Assembly (NCBI GenBank): GCA_030916885.1 | Contig: JAUPVT010000036.1 | Coordinates: 1-52,953, forward strand | Source of the DNA: Chlamydiota bacterium | Lineage (GTDB): Bacteria; Chlamydiota; Chlamydiia; Chlamydiales; Rhabdochlamydiaceae | Reading direction: 5' to 3' | DNA: 52,953 nt | Part shown: in pieces, positions 1 through 7,751 of the stretch | How the letters are laid out: the number at the start of each line of letters is the position of its first letter | Position numbering within the stretch: position 1 is the stretch's first letter | Position numbers and translations under genes: made by a program | Notes under the pieces: generated by a model | Seen by the model: the letters and a program-made list of their open reading frames with translations, nothing else | Told to the model about the DNA's origin: nothing | Database searches by the model: none

Positions 1-634
1 CATGAACTTATTTTTCATTTTAGATTGCAAATTTGTGAATAATTGCAAACCTCTATCCATTAACTTTTTTCCTAATTTTCCTGAAATATATCCTTTGTCC
101 CCATATAATTTTCCAGTGACTCCTTCTGACAAAATATCAGCCACAGAAACATCAGACATATTTCCAGGAGTTAGTTGAAAAGCTAGAATTTCTCCTACTT
201 CATTAATGATTAAATGAAGTTTAATTCCAAAGAACCATCGTGCTCCTGTTTTCTCCATTTTTGCAAGATTTGCAAAAACTTTATTTCTTCTAATTCTTTT
301 GTGATGGCAAACTTGCAGCTTGGTCGAATCAATGAAACTAACTCCAGTAATCGTACCTTGATTATGTAGAAGGTAAACAAACCTACTGTAACTAATGAGT
401 GTAGGAAATTCCTTATCGAAGATAAATCATAATGTGATTGGAGTAGAAGTGTTTGAAATTTCTATAATTTGATTGATGAAATAAAATAGATATTGTCATC
501 TATTCAGGAATAGACATTTCTGCTTTAGGACCTCTTGATGATTTACCTTTAGTAATTAAATGTTGTTCTCAATGCTTATTGAAATCCTTCCAAAAATCAT
601 CTATAGAGCAGTATAGTTCAACAAGCCTTTCCAT
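1..634 (-). pseudogene. IS982-family transposase, decayed and truncated by window edge
   Basis: Reading from an ATG at 634, the N-terminal part is MERLVELYCSIDDFWKDFNK, then a TGA, then a second stop (TAG) after the GPKAEMSIPE segment. The typical HQSNYRNFKHFY motif follows. The frame shifts near 425; after the shift it reads DKEFPTLISYSRFVYLLH, then FIDSTKLQVCHHKRI with the first acidic residue of the DDE domain, then LYGDKGYISGKLGKKLM with the second. The final Glu lies beyond position 1. Two stops and a frameshift mean no functional transposase. Family assignment rests on the motif order, which is distinctive for IS982. Confidence 0.85.
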
Positions 635-745
635 TTTTGACCTCTTTTATTGTTGTTTTTTTATCACACGAAACTTGTACAACATTAAGAGGTCTTTTTG
701 CACTACTTCCTATTCTTAACTAATTAAACCTAACATTCGGGTTAA
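1..745 (-). mobile_element. IS982-family element remnant, right end (left end outside window)
   Basis: The stretch encodes a broken IS982-type transposase on the minus strand. Just upstream of it, positions 728-745 read acctaacattcgggttaa, which on the minus strand begins TTAACCCGAATGTTAGGT and looks like the terminal repeat style of IS982 elements. The partner repeat would lie left of position 1, so the element boundary is a guess. A short inverted repeat (gacctctt 639-646, aagaggtc 687-694) lies between the repeat and the reading frame. No intact gene is carried. Confidence 0.6.
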
Positions 746-894
746 TAGTTTAAAAAAATCCCAAGAAGTTAGTGCTAAAAATATTTAATTGATTTTTTAA
801 TAAATTATTTGTTCTTTCAATTATAGATTTTATTGAATATCAACTTTTTTGATTTGGATCAGAGCTTGATCTAAGTAATATATAAGTTTAAACT

Positions 895-2457
895 TTAAGT
901 ATTGCTAGACTCAGCAAGCACAGGTTCTTTAGATAGTTCTTCATCGGGGTCTTTTAGTGTTGCTTGATGAGCAATTAGATTGTCAAATTGATGACCTAAA
1001 GAACGAACTGATACCATCCAAGCACTGATTACTCCTAAGAGAATAATAGCAACATAAGGGGTACTTAAAGCAACGGTTCCAAAGAACATGAGAAGGGTTT
1101 GATGGATTAAAGAACCGCCTGACTTTCCAAGGCGTGATCCTACACCGTCAATAGCTGCTTTTCCTTTTTGTTTACATTCCTTGCTTAAAGGGGTAAAGGC
1201 CATTTCTTTGGTTACGTCGAATAAGGTGTATTTAGAAGCTCTGGCTAAACAATTTTGTAGAGAACCAAAAAACACACAAAGCGCTAGAGGAGTAACCTCT
1301 AGAAAAGCAGAGATAGAAGAAAAGCCTACATCTTTGAAGAAGAAACAGGCAAAGAAAGCAATTCCGGTAAATAAAAGGATGAAAGGAGATGCTAAAGCGC
1401 TAAAGGTCCAGCTAAATCTTCTAATCATCACGCTAGAAATAAAGATGCTGGTTATCGTAGAGACAATACCAATCCATTTGAGTATTTGTCCCATATAGGC
1501 ATTAAAATCAGCAGGGTTGGGATAGAGCTGTTTTACCTGGTCTTTCCATACCACTTCAATCAAGTTAATCGCGATATTATAGGTTATCACAATGATCGCA
1601 ATACAGATAAGGTATGGAGATTTAGCCAGATAGCCAAAGTTTTTGCGCATGCCCATTTTAATTTTTTCACTTCCATTTTGAGCGCAGTAGCTTTCTGAGT
1701 TATACCCCTGTTTCTTTTTATGCATGTAGCGGAAAATCAGCATACATAAAATTCCGTTTACAATCACTAAAGAGGTAAGAAAAAAGACTGCTTGATCCCA
1801 AGCATTGTTACCAAAAGGTAGGAAAGAGTGATAATTTAAGCGAGACATCGATGTAGCAACTTGACCTGCAACAATACCTGATATATTAATCCCAATTCCA
1901 AGTAGACCATAATAGCGTTTAGCATCACCAACAGAGGTCACATCATTGGCAAAGCCCCAGAGCAAGACTGTCATGATAATCGTGCTCCACATCTCTGACA
2001 TAACATAAAATAAGGTAAACGTCCAATTACGAAACAAGGCGATAAAGCCTTGAAAGCCCATAGGTAGGGTCTGTTGAATGCGATCGCTTAAGTGGTGTGG
2101 ATGCAATATATCTTGGAAAGGGTATAGAAAGAATAGGAATATTGTAAAAAATCCTATAAAGATGCTCATCATAGCATAGAAGGTTTTTTCTCTAGAGAAA
2201 CGATTTGAGACTCTAGTAAACAAGAAGGTAAATAAAAAGGCCATGGGAACAATGGCCCAGACCTTAATAAAGGGAAGAGCCTCAGCTCCGGAGGAAGGAG
2301 CAGTTATTACAAGAGCATCTTTTGTAGCTCTTAAGAGACTGTAGTTGAATCCAATAAGAAAAAATAGAATTAAGAGAGGAACAAACTTAAGCAATTCATG
2401 GCGGTGGATTGGCCATATACAAGTGCGTAACTTGCTAAATTTTGCTGCCGCAAACAT
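895..2457 (-). CDS. ntt: ATP/ADP (nucleotide) translocase, NTT family
   Basis: Nucleotide transporter of the TLC/NTT family (Pfam PF03219), found in Chlamydiae, Rickettsiae and plastids, which exchanges host ATP for bacterial ADP or imports nucleotides across the inner membrane. The 520-residue length is normal. About 11-12 hydrophobic segments are visible, starting at residues 24-40. The first-helix segment LLRATKDALVITAPSSGAEA (41-60) with its basic residues and the late GVGSRLGKSGGSL segment (about 440-455) are family signatures. The soluble N-terminus is basic. ATG start at 2457. It follows pgk on the same strand after 102 bp and may be read from its own promoter. Chlamydiae carry several paralogues with different substrates; sequence reading alone does not tell ATP/ADP exchange from broader nucleotide import. 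Confidence 0.93.
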   Translation of the reverse strand: MFAAAKFSKLRTCIWPIHRHELLKFVPLLILFFLIGFNYSLLRATKDALVITAPSSGAEALPFIKVWAIVPMAFLFTFLFTRVSNRFSREKTFYAMMSIFIGFFTIFLFFLYPFQDILHPHHLSDRIQQTLPMGFQGFIALFRNWTFTLFYVMSEMWSTIIMTVLLWGFANDVTSVGDAKRYYGLLGIGINISGIVAGQVATSMSRLNYHSFLPFGNNAWDQAVFFLTSLVIVNGILCMLIFRYMHKKKQGYNSESYCAQNGSEKIKMGMRKNFGYLAKSPYLICIAIIVITYNIAINLIEVVWKDQVKQLYPNPADFNAYMGQILKWIGIVSTITSIFISSVMIRRFSWTFSALASPFILLFTGIAFFACFFFKDVGFSSISAFLEVTPLALCVFFGSLQNCLARASKYTLFDVTKEMAFTPLSKECKQKGKAAIDGVGSRLGKSGGSLIHQTLLMFFGTVALSTPYVAIILLGVISAWMVSVRSLGHQFDNLIAHQATLKDPDEELSKEPVLAESSNT

Positions 2458-2559
2458 ATTTCTGCCTTAAAGTTATCTTAAATTATAACCCTTTTTTACT
2501 TATTTTTCAATAATTAAAAAAAAAAGCGGATAAAAGGCAATTATTTAAAATATTTTTTG

Positions 2560-3759
2560 TTAATTATCTGATAATGCATCTATTCCAGGAAGTACCCCAA
2601 ATTCTAGATATTCTAGAGAAGCTCCACCTCCTGTTGAAACATGCGAAAAGGAGCTAGCGAGATGTAATTGATTGATGGCAGCAACTGAGTCTCCACCACC
2701 TACTACGGAAAGGGCTTTTAAAGAGGCAATGCAGCGAGCAATTGCTTCTGTTCCTTTTGCAAACGCAGGAAATTCAAATACTCCTAGAGGTCCATTCCAA
2801 AATATAGTAGCAGCTTTTGAAAGGACGCTTTTCCAAATAGCAATTGTTTCTGTTCCTATGTCCATTCCTTCCCAGCCATCTGGGATTCCTTGATCAACTT
2901 GAATGTATTTGCTATTTGCATCTTTGAAAAAGTTGTCTGCTATTAGTATATCCACAGGTAACCAAAGCGGAAGTTTTTGATCTTGACAATTTTTGATCAG
3001 TTGCAGAGCCTCTTTTAGTTTATCTTCTTCATAAATGGAGTTTCCAATCTGATAACCTTGAGCTTTTAATACAGTATAGGCCATTCCTCCTGCAATAAAC
3101 AAGCCATCTACTTTTTTTAAGAGAGATTTTAACACTCCTAGTTTGCTTGAAATTTTTGCACCACCAATAATTGCATAAAAAGGACGTGGTGGATTTTGTA
3201 TTAAAGAATTTAAAGAATCGATTTCTTTTTGCATAAGAAACCCCATTGCGGATTTACCAGGAAAATATTTTGTAATGGTAGCGGTAGAAGAGTGTTCTCG
3301 ATGTGCCGTTCCAAAAGCATCATTTACATATACATCTCCAAAGCCAGCTAATTTTTTAGCGAATTCTGGATTGCTTGAAGGATTTTCTTCTGCTGGATCA
3401 AATCGTAGATTTTCCAATAAAAGTATTTGGTTTGATTGTAGATGAGCTACTAGGTTTTGTGCGCTAGTGCCTATACAATCCTTAGCCATTAAAACAGGGC
3501 GTTTTAGTAAAAGGGCAAGGGCTTTAGCGCAAGGTTCTAATGATAGTTTAGGATCGGGTTTCCCTTTTGGCCTACCAAGGTGGCTCATCAATATAATAGA
3601 TCCTTTATGATCTAATATGTACTGGATGGAAGCAAGAGATTCTTTAATTCGCGTATCGTCTGTAATGATTCCCTTTTCATTGATAGGGACGTTTAAATCG
3701 ACACGTAAGAGTACTTTTTTATTCTTTATATCAAGCTGTTTTAATTGGAGTTTGCTCAT
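2560..3759 (-). CDS. pgk: Phosphoglycerate kinase
   Basis: Glycolytic enzyme converting 1,3-bisphosphoglycerate and ADP to 3-phosphoglycerate and ATP in the cytosol. The 399-residue length is standard. Substrate-binding motifs are intact: RVDLNVP at 19-25, MSHLGRPKGKPDPKLSL around 58-73, ENLRFDP, and VNDAFGTAHREHSST. The nucleotide-binding half shows GGAKISSKLGVL, FWNGPLGVFE and VVGGGDSVAA plus the terminal STGGGASLEYLE. ATG at 3759, with no strong ribosome site in front of it. It starts 16 bp after the exonuclease gene and is probably the last gene of the cluster beginning at 6332. Sitting directly before the ATP/ADP translocase gene, it is one of the organism's own ATP sources. Confidence 0.97.
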   Translation of the reverse strand: MSKLQLKQLDIKNKKVLLRVDLNVPINEKGIITDDTRIKESLASIQYILDHKGSIILMSHLGRPKGKPDPKLSLEPCAKALALLLKRPVLMAKDCIGTSAQNLVAHLQSNQILLLENLRFDPAEENPSSNPEFAKKLAGFGDVYVNDAFGTAHREHSSTATITKYFPGKSAMGFLMQKEIDSLNSLIQNPPRPFYAIIGGAKISSKLGVLKSLLKKVDGLFIAGGMAYTVLKAQGYQIGNSIYEEDKLKEALQLIKNCQDQKLPLWLPVDILIADNFFKDANSKYIQVDQGIPDGWEGMDIGTETIAIWKSVLSKAATIFWNGPLGVFEFPAFAKGTEAIARCIASLKALSVVGGGDSVAAINQLHLASSFSHVSTGGGASLEYLEFGVLPGIDALSDN

Positions 3760-3775
3760 GAGAAATGTTTTTTAT

Positions 3776-4525
3776 TTAAAGTGAAGAAAAAGGGTTAGCT
3801 TCTTGGCAAAAGCGTGTTCCTTGTTTGCGTTTTTTTAGTTCGTGGTGGATGGAAAAAAGTAAATCTTGATCAAAATTTTGACGTGCAGCCCAACGTAGAT
3901 ATTCAAGAGGTATTTCGGAGAATTTACGTCTTTTATGTTTTCCAAGAGGCATGGTTTTTAATAAAATAGGTCTTTTTAAACGCTCGAGGATTTGTGTAAC
4001 TGTTTTGTAGCGTTTAGCAAGAAATTTAAATACTTGAATGTTTACTACCACATCATTCATAGCTCGATGAGCTCCTTCTTCTGCAATATTAAAATGCTTA
4101 CGTAACATTTCTAATGAGTTGGTAGGGCTTTCTCCATATAAACGAGCTAGTCGCAGGGTATCTAAATAGCAAACAGTGGAAAGGTTATTTGGAATTGCAT
4201 ATTTTTTAGCAGAAGCGTTTAAGAAAGAAATATCATTGGTAATACCATGACCAACAATAATATAATTGTTAATAAGTTCAAAAACACGGGGTAAAATCTC
4301 TTGAATTTTTGGCTTCCCCTTTACCATTTGATCTGTAATATGGTGAATAGCTGTTGACTCTTCTGATATAGGGAAAGAGGGTTCAATTAATGTTTCAAAA
4401 GAATCTATAATGGTATCGAAATTAAAGCGCGCAATAGCAAACTCAATAATTTCATCCTTGTCTGGGTCTAGTCCCGTTGTTTCGCAGTCTAGGCAAACAA
4501 ACACGTCTTTGTGAATTAAGGTCAT
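3776..4525 (-). CDS. dnaQ: DnaQ-like 3'-5' exonuclease (DEDDh)
   Basis: Exonuclease of the DnaQ/RNase T superfamily, acting either as proofreading epsilon subunit of DNA polymerase III or as a stand-alone nuclease. Catalytic residues of the DEDDh type are visible: D13 and E15 in LDCETTG, D98 in GHGITNDISFL, H153 and D158 in HRAMND. At 249 residues it has about 80 residues beyond the nuclease domain, including a basic segment around KHKRRKF, and no obvious clamp-binding motif that I can point to. The ATG overlaps the stop of engB by 4 bp (translational coupling). I recall C. trachomatis having two dnaQ genes, one of them (CT536) next to tsaE as here; which of the two is the true polymerase subunit is unclear. 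Confidence 0.85.
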   Translation of the reverse strand: MTLIHKDVFVCLDCETTGLDPDKDEIIEFAIARFNFDTIIDSFETLIEPSFPISEESTAIHHITDQMVKGKPKIQEILPRVFELINNYIIVGHGITNDISFLNASAKKYAIPNNLSTVCYLDTLRLARLYGESPTNSLEMLRKHFNIAEEGAHRAMNDVVVNIQVFKFLAKRYKTVTQILERLKRPILLKTMPLGKHKRRKFSEIPLEYLRWAARQNFDQDLLFSIHHELKKRKQGTRFCQEANPFSSL

Positions 4526-5154
4526 GATTTTTCTTGGAGTAATAATTTGATCTTTTCGGTAAGAGCTATTCTGTTTTGTGGCTCCTTAATAGAGCAAGTT
4601 AAAAATTCAAAAGACTGCATAGGGAAAGCAGAAGAGAGTGTTTTGGAAGCAGAGTGGATTTGTTTTTTAATTTCCTGAATTTTCAGTTTATCACTTTTAG
4701 TAAAGATAATTAACAAGTTTTTGCGATAAAAATGAGCCCATTTGATGAAATTCAGGTCATCTTCAGTAAAAGATCTTCGGATATCTACTAGAAATAAAAT
4801 TAAGCAAAGGCTCGAGCGGGTTTTTAAATAGAGATCAATTAATTTACTCCATTTTTCTTTAGTCTTTTTGTCCACTCTTGCATAACCATAACCAGGAAGA
4901 TCTACCAGAAGAAATTGCTGATCAACAGTAAAAAAATTAATAGTCTGTGTTTTCCCTGGTTTTGAAGATGTTTTAGCAACAGTAGAATTGTTAAGAAGGT
5001 AGTTGATGAGAGAGGATTTGCCTACATTAGATTTGCCTACAATAGCAAATTCTCTAAGAGGTTTCTTTTGAGGATTGTTAATAGTGGGAAAGTCAGAGCT
5101 GCAAACAGCGGCTGTGATAAATTGCGCATTGTAAAAGAAAGGTTTTTTAGACAT
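4522..5154 (-). CDS. engB: Ribosome biogenesis GTPase EngB/YsxC
   Basis: Small GTPase needed for late assembly of the large ribosomal subunit. 210 residues is typical. G motifs: G1 GKSNVGKSS at 40-48, G2 region KPGKTQTINFF, G3 DLPGYGYA from 85, G4 TKSD at 152-155. The conserved FYNA..F opening of the family is present. The ATG at 5154 overlaps the end of tsaE by 8 bp and the stop overlaps the following exonuclease gene, so the three are coupled. I do not recall engB at this place in C. trachomatis, so it may be a lineage-specific position. Confidence 0.94.
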   Translation of the reverse strand: MSKKPFFYNAQFITAAVCSSDFPTINNPQKKPLREFAIVGKSNVGKSSLINYLLNNSTVAKTSSKPGKTQTINFFTVDQQFLLVDLPGYGYARVDKKTKEKWSKLIDLYLKTRSSLCLILFLVDIRRSFTEDDLNFIKWAHFYRKNLLIIFTKSDKLKIQEIKKQIHSASKTLSSAFPMQSFEFLTCSIKEPQNRIALTEKIKLLLQEKS

Positions 5155-5584
5155 GCAACCCCATTACTACAATTTGCCTTTGTGTTTCATAAAGATGGTT
5201 AATGTAGATGCGAATGGTTTCTTTAGGTAATAAAGGATCAATTTTTTCAGCCCATTCCAAACAACATAGACCTTTTAGGTAAAAGAAATCATCAAATCCA
5301 GCGGATATAAACTGGGTTGCATCAAGAAGGCGATAGAGGTCAAAATGATACACAGAAAAGAGTTTCCCTTGATAAATATTGAGATAATTAAATGTAGGAC
5401 TACAAATATCTTGAAAATCAATCCCTGCAGCCCCATGGATAATTCCTTTTAGCAGTGTTGTTTTACCTGCTCCAAGATCTCCAAACAATCCAATTATCGG
5501 ATTTAAACAAGCAAGCAATGACCCGATTTTCTGTCCGATGCAGAGTGTGTCTTGAGTTGACCTACTAATAAAACTCTGCTTCAT
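5147..5584 (-). CDS. tsaE: tRNA threonylcarbamoyladenosine biosynthesis ATPase TsaE
   Basis: ATPase partner of TsaB/TsaD in making the t6A37 modification on ANN-reading tRNAs. It has Walker A GDLGAGKTT at 35-43, the SPTFNYLNIY segment, the HFDLYRL segment and the CLEWAEK motif, all in family order, and 145 residues. The open frame extends to a TTG at 5587 directly before ATG 5584; I prefer the ATG, with an AAGAGA sequence just upstream. It begins 14 bp after the preceding gene (stop at 5598). Pairing with that gene and with dnaQ agrees with the CT536-CT538 order I remember. Confidence 0.93.
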   Translation of the reverse strand: MKQSFISRSTQDTLCIGQKIGSLLACLNPIIGLFGDLGAGKTTLLKGIIHGAAGIDFQDICSPTFNYLNIYQGKLFSVYHFDLYRLLDATQFISAGFDDFFYLKGLCCLEWAEKIDPLLPKETIRIYINHLYETQRQIVVMGLHV

Positions 5585-5597
5585 CAAAAATCTCTTT

Positions 5598-6332
5598 TTA
5601 AGTCTCTTCCTTTTCTTCTTCTAGCCATAAATCAACAAAGGCAGAAAACTCATCATAGTTAGCAAGGGTTTCTACAAAAGCATTGATTTTTCCCTCTTCT
5701 AAATGAGTCTGTATAAAAGACATAAAGTGCTCTTCAATCTGATAACGATTTTGGCTGGGTACTTCTTCTAAAGGGATATCTTTTAGCTGGTTTTGAACAA
5801 AGTCCTGAATTACCGCTTGTTTGCTATTAAATAACTTACCAGTAACAGCAGAGGAAAAGACTATTTTTTTAATAGGTTCTTTGCGTTTGATAATATAGTT
5901 TTTTATTACTTCAAGGTCTTCTGAAACCAGAAATCTTTTTGCTTTCAACCCACCAACCCGTTCTGTATTTTCAGGGCATTTGGAAACCCAGTCATAGATG
6001 GCATCTTGTGGATTCGGATGGGTATTATCAGCAAAAACCTTTCCCGTAAATGGACATATGTAAATTTTTTTACTCTGTTCATTAACGCTTTGCTGTCCAT
6101 ATTGAATTTTAATTTCTGTTTCACGCCAGAGCTTACCTGCTTCTTCTAATCTATGGATAAGGTCTTCTCTGCTCTGATAGATCACTTTATCTCGTATGAA
6201 AAGCACGGGCTTTAAGTTAAACTTCTTTTCTAAAAAAAAGAGATAAGTTGTAATTAAGTCTGCTTTTTTGTTCTTTTTTAAGAACCTAAGCATTTCGCTT
6301 TTAATAGTTTCTGGAATTACAATAACCGACAT
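5598..6332 (-). CDS. Conserved chlamydial hypothetical protein (CT538-like, probably DUF2709)
   Basis: Function unknown. Position before tsaE and overall look match CT538 of C. trachomatis, a Chlamydiae-restricted family that I believe is DUF2709. The frame runs up to a TTG at 6350, but AGAGGGG lies four bases before ATG 6332, so I call 244 residues from MSVIVIPET. It is soluble and charged, with no signal peptide or membrane segment. Two segments resemble each other: residues 90-116 (YICPFTGKVF ... IYDWV) and 157-179 (VFSSAVTGKLF ... IQDFV), suggesting an internal duplication. The N-terminal 50 residues have the look of a small alpha/beta unit. Acidic C-terminus (LEEEKEET). It likely heads the tsaE-engB-dnaQ-pgk cluster. 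Confidence 0.75.
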   Translation of the reverse strand: MSVIVIPETIKSEMLRFLKKNKKADLITTYLFFLEKKFNLKPVLFIRDKVIYQSREDLIHRLEEAGKLWRETEIKIQYGQQSVNEQSKKIYICPFTGKVFADNTHPNPQDAIYDWVSKCPENTERVGGLKAKRFLVSEDLEVIKNYIIKRKEPIKKIVFSSAVTGKLFNSKQAVIQDFVQNQLKDIPLEEVPSQNRYQIEEHFMSFIQTHLEEGKINAFVETLANYDEFSAFVDLWLEEEKEET

Positions 6333-6635
6333 TTTCCCCTCTACAGTCAAATCATTAAATTTGTAGAAAAGAAAAGAGTATCTTAGGATCTATTTAATAT
6401 TCAAGTTAATGTTCGAGAAGGATTGGACCTCTAAACGTAATTGTATTTTTAAGTGCTAAGGTGATTAACAGATAAATAATTTGTAGATAATCATTTCTGT
6501 TTGTGTTATCCTGTTGTGAAAAATCTTTATTTTAGAAGAAATTGTATAGACATTTTGTAAAAGAAAAAATTCTTTTTAATGCTTAGTGTTACTAAGGTGT
6601 AAAAGATCTCTGTTAGCTATTTTAGGAGGCATCTA
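6333..6635. other. Divergent intergenic region, no gene seen
   Basis: 303 bp separate two divergently transcribed genes, so promoters for both must lie here. I see no convincing -35/-10 pair. CTTAGT (6582-6587) and ACTAAG (6591-6596) form a small inverted repeat in the leader of the leucine dehydrogenase gene. AGGAGG at about 6624-6629 is its ribosome binding site. Confidence 0.5.
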
Positions 6636-7748
6636 ATGGCCCAAGCCTGTGAAAAAACGCTTACTTTAGAAGAAATTTCGGTTCCTGGTTATGAGAAAAT
6701 AATCAGAGTGTTAAATATGGAAGTGGGGTTGCATGCAATTATTTGTATACATTCTACCGTTATAGGTCCTGCTTTAGGTGGTATACGTATCTATCCTTAT
6801 CCCAACGAAGAAATGGCTTTAAAGGATGTCATGCGCCTTGCAAAAGCCATGACTTATAAGTCTCTTCTATCTGAGTGCTCTTGGGGAGGGGGCAAAGCGG
6901 TTATTATAGCAGATCCTAAAGAGGATAAGAAAAAAGAACTGCTTTCTGCTTTTGCAGAAGCAGTAGATCAACTCAAAGGAGAATACATTTGTGCAGAAGA
7001 TGTAGGTTGTTCTCCTGAAGATGTTTTGATTATTAGTAAAACCACCCCTTATGTAGTAGGTTTGCCTCATAAAAAAAGCAGTGGAAACCCAGCTGTTTTT
7101 ACAGCTTGGGGGACTTTTAGAGGAATCCAATCCGCTTTAAAGAAAATATATGATTCGTCTGATTTAGAAGGTCGAAAGATAGCAATTCAAGGTATAGGTG
7201 CAGTGGGTTTTGAATTAGCTAAGTTGCTCTTTTGGGCTGGAGCGCATCTCATAATCAGCGATCTGGATCAAAAAAAATGTTTAGAACTTCAACAGCTTAC
7301 TGGTGCTGTGATTCTTTCTACAGAGGAAATCTTAAAAACAAAATGTGATGTGTTAGCACCTTGTGCTATGGGTGGGGTATTAAACTCTTGCACCATTCCT
7401 CTTTTACGCTGTTTAGCTGTTGCTGGTTGTGCTAATAACCAACTACTTAATGATAGCGATGCTGACGAGCTAGCTAGTCGTGGTATTTTGTATTCTCCTG
7501 ATTTTATTATCAATGCAGGAGGGTTGATCAATGTTTCGTTAGAGCTAGAAGCTGAAGGATATTGTCCTATTCGAGCTCGTAATCGAGTCAACCGCATTTA
7601 TGACCAGCTGATGGTTATTTATGATATTGCTGAGCAAAATCGCTTCTCCACTCATAAAGCAGCGCTCTCTCTTGGCGATTATCGTCTAAAGTATCAAATT
7701 GGCAAACGTATAGAACCCCCTTATTTTCATCATGCATCCTTGAGTTAA
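6636..7748 (+). CDS. ldh: Leucine dehydrogenase (Glu/Leu/Phe/Val dehydrogenase family)
   Basis: NAD-dependent enzyme interconverting branched-chain amino acids and their 2-oxo acids, releasing ammonia. 370 residues, as for bacterial leucine dehydrogenases. The glycine-rich GPALGGIRIYPY segment (44-55), K75 in TYKSLL, catalytic K87 in WGGGKAV, and EDVGC at 121-125 form the substrate site. The Rossmann fold starts with QGIGAVG (185-191), ending in Asp209, which favours NAD over NADP. ATG at 6636 with a perfect AGGAGG. C. trachomatis also annotates an ldh (CT773), elsewhere on its chromosome. argS follows after 3 bp. Substrate preference among leucine, valine and phenylalanine cannot be read here. 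Confidence 0.88.
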   Translation: MAQACEKTLTLEEISVPGYEKIIRVLNMEVGLHAIICIHSTVIGPALGGIRIYPYPNEEMALKDVMRLAKAMTYKSLLSECSWGGGKAVIIADPKEDKKKELLSAFAEAVDQLKGEYICAEDVGCSPEDVLIISKTTPYVVGLPHKKSSGNPAVFTAWGTFRGIQSALKKIYDSSDLEGRKIAIQGIGAVGFELAKLLFWAGAHLIISDLDQKKCLELQQLTGAVILSTEEILKTKCDVLAPCAMGGVLNSCTIPLLRCLAVAGCANNQLLNDSDADELASRGILYSPDFIINAGGLINVSLELEAEGYCPIRARNRVNRIYDQLMVIYDIAEQNRFSTHKAALSLGDYRLKYQIGKRIEPPYFHHASLS

Positions 7749-7751
7749 TGG

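Noticed and set aside
1-634. Programmed frameshifting or stop-codon recoding in the IS982 transposase
   Set aside because: Two unrelated stops plus a shift without a slippery sequence point to decay rather than recoding.
857-871. Palindrome gatcagagcttgatc after the translocase gene as terminator
   Set aside because: Only 5-bp arms and no T run on the minus strand; too weak to call.
1181-1698. Open frames opposite the translocase gene
   Set aside because: Antisense shadows of a well-supported gene, without ribosome sites or recognisable domains. The same holds for frames opposite pgk, ldh, murA, recJ, secDF, mip, hisS, dnaE and the LptE-like gene.
6333-6350. TTG start of the CT538-like gene
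   Set aside because: AGAGGGG lies between this TTG and ATG 6332 at ideal spacing for the ATG.
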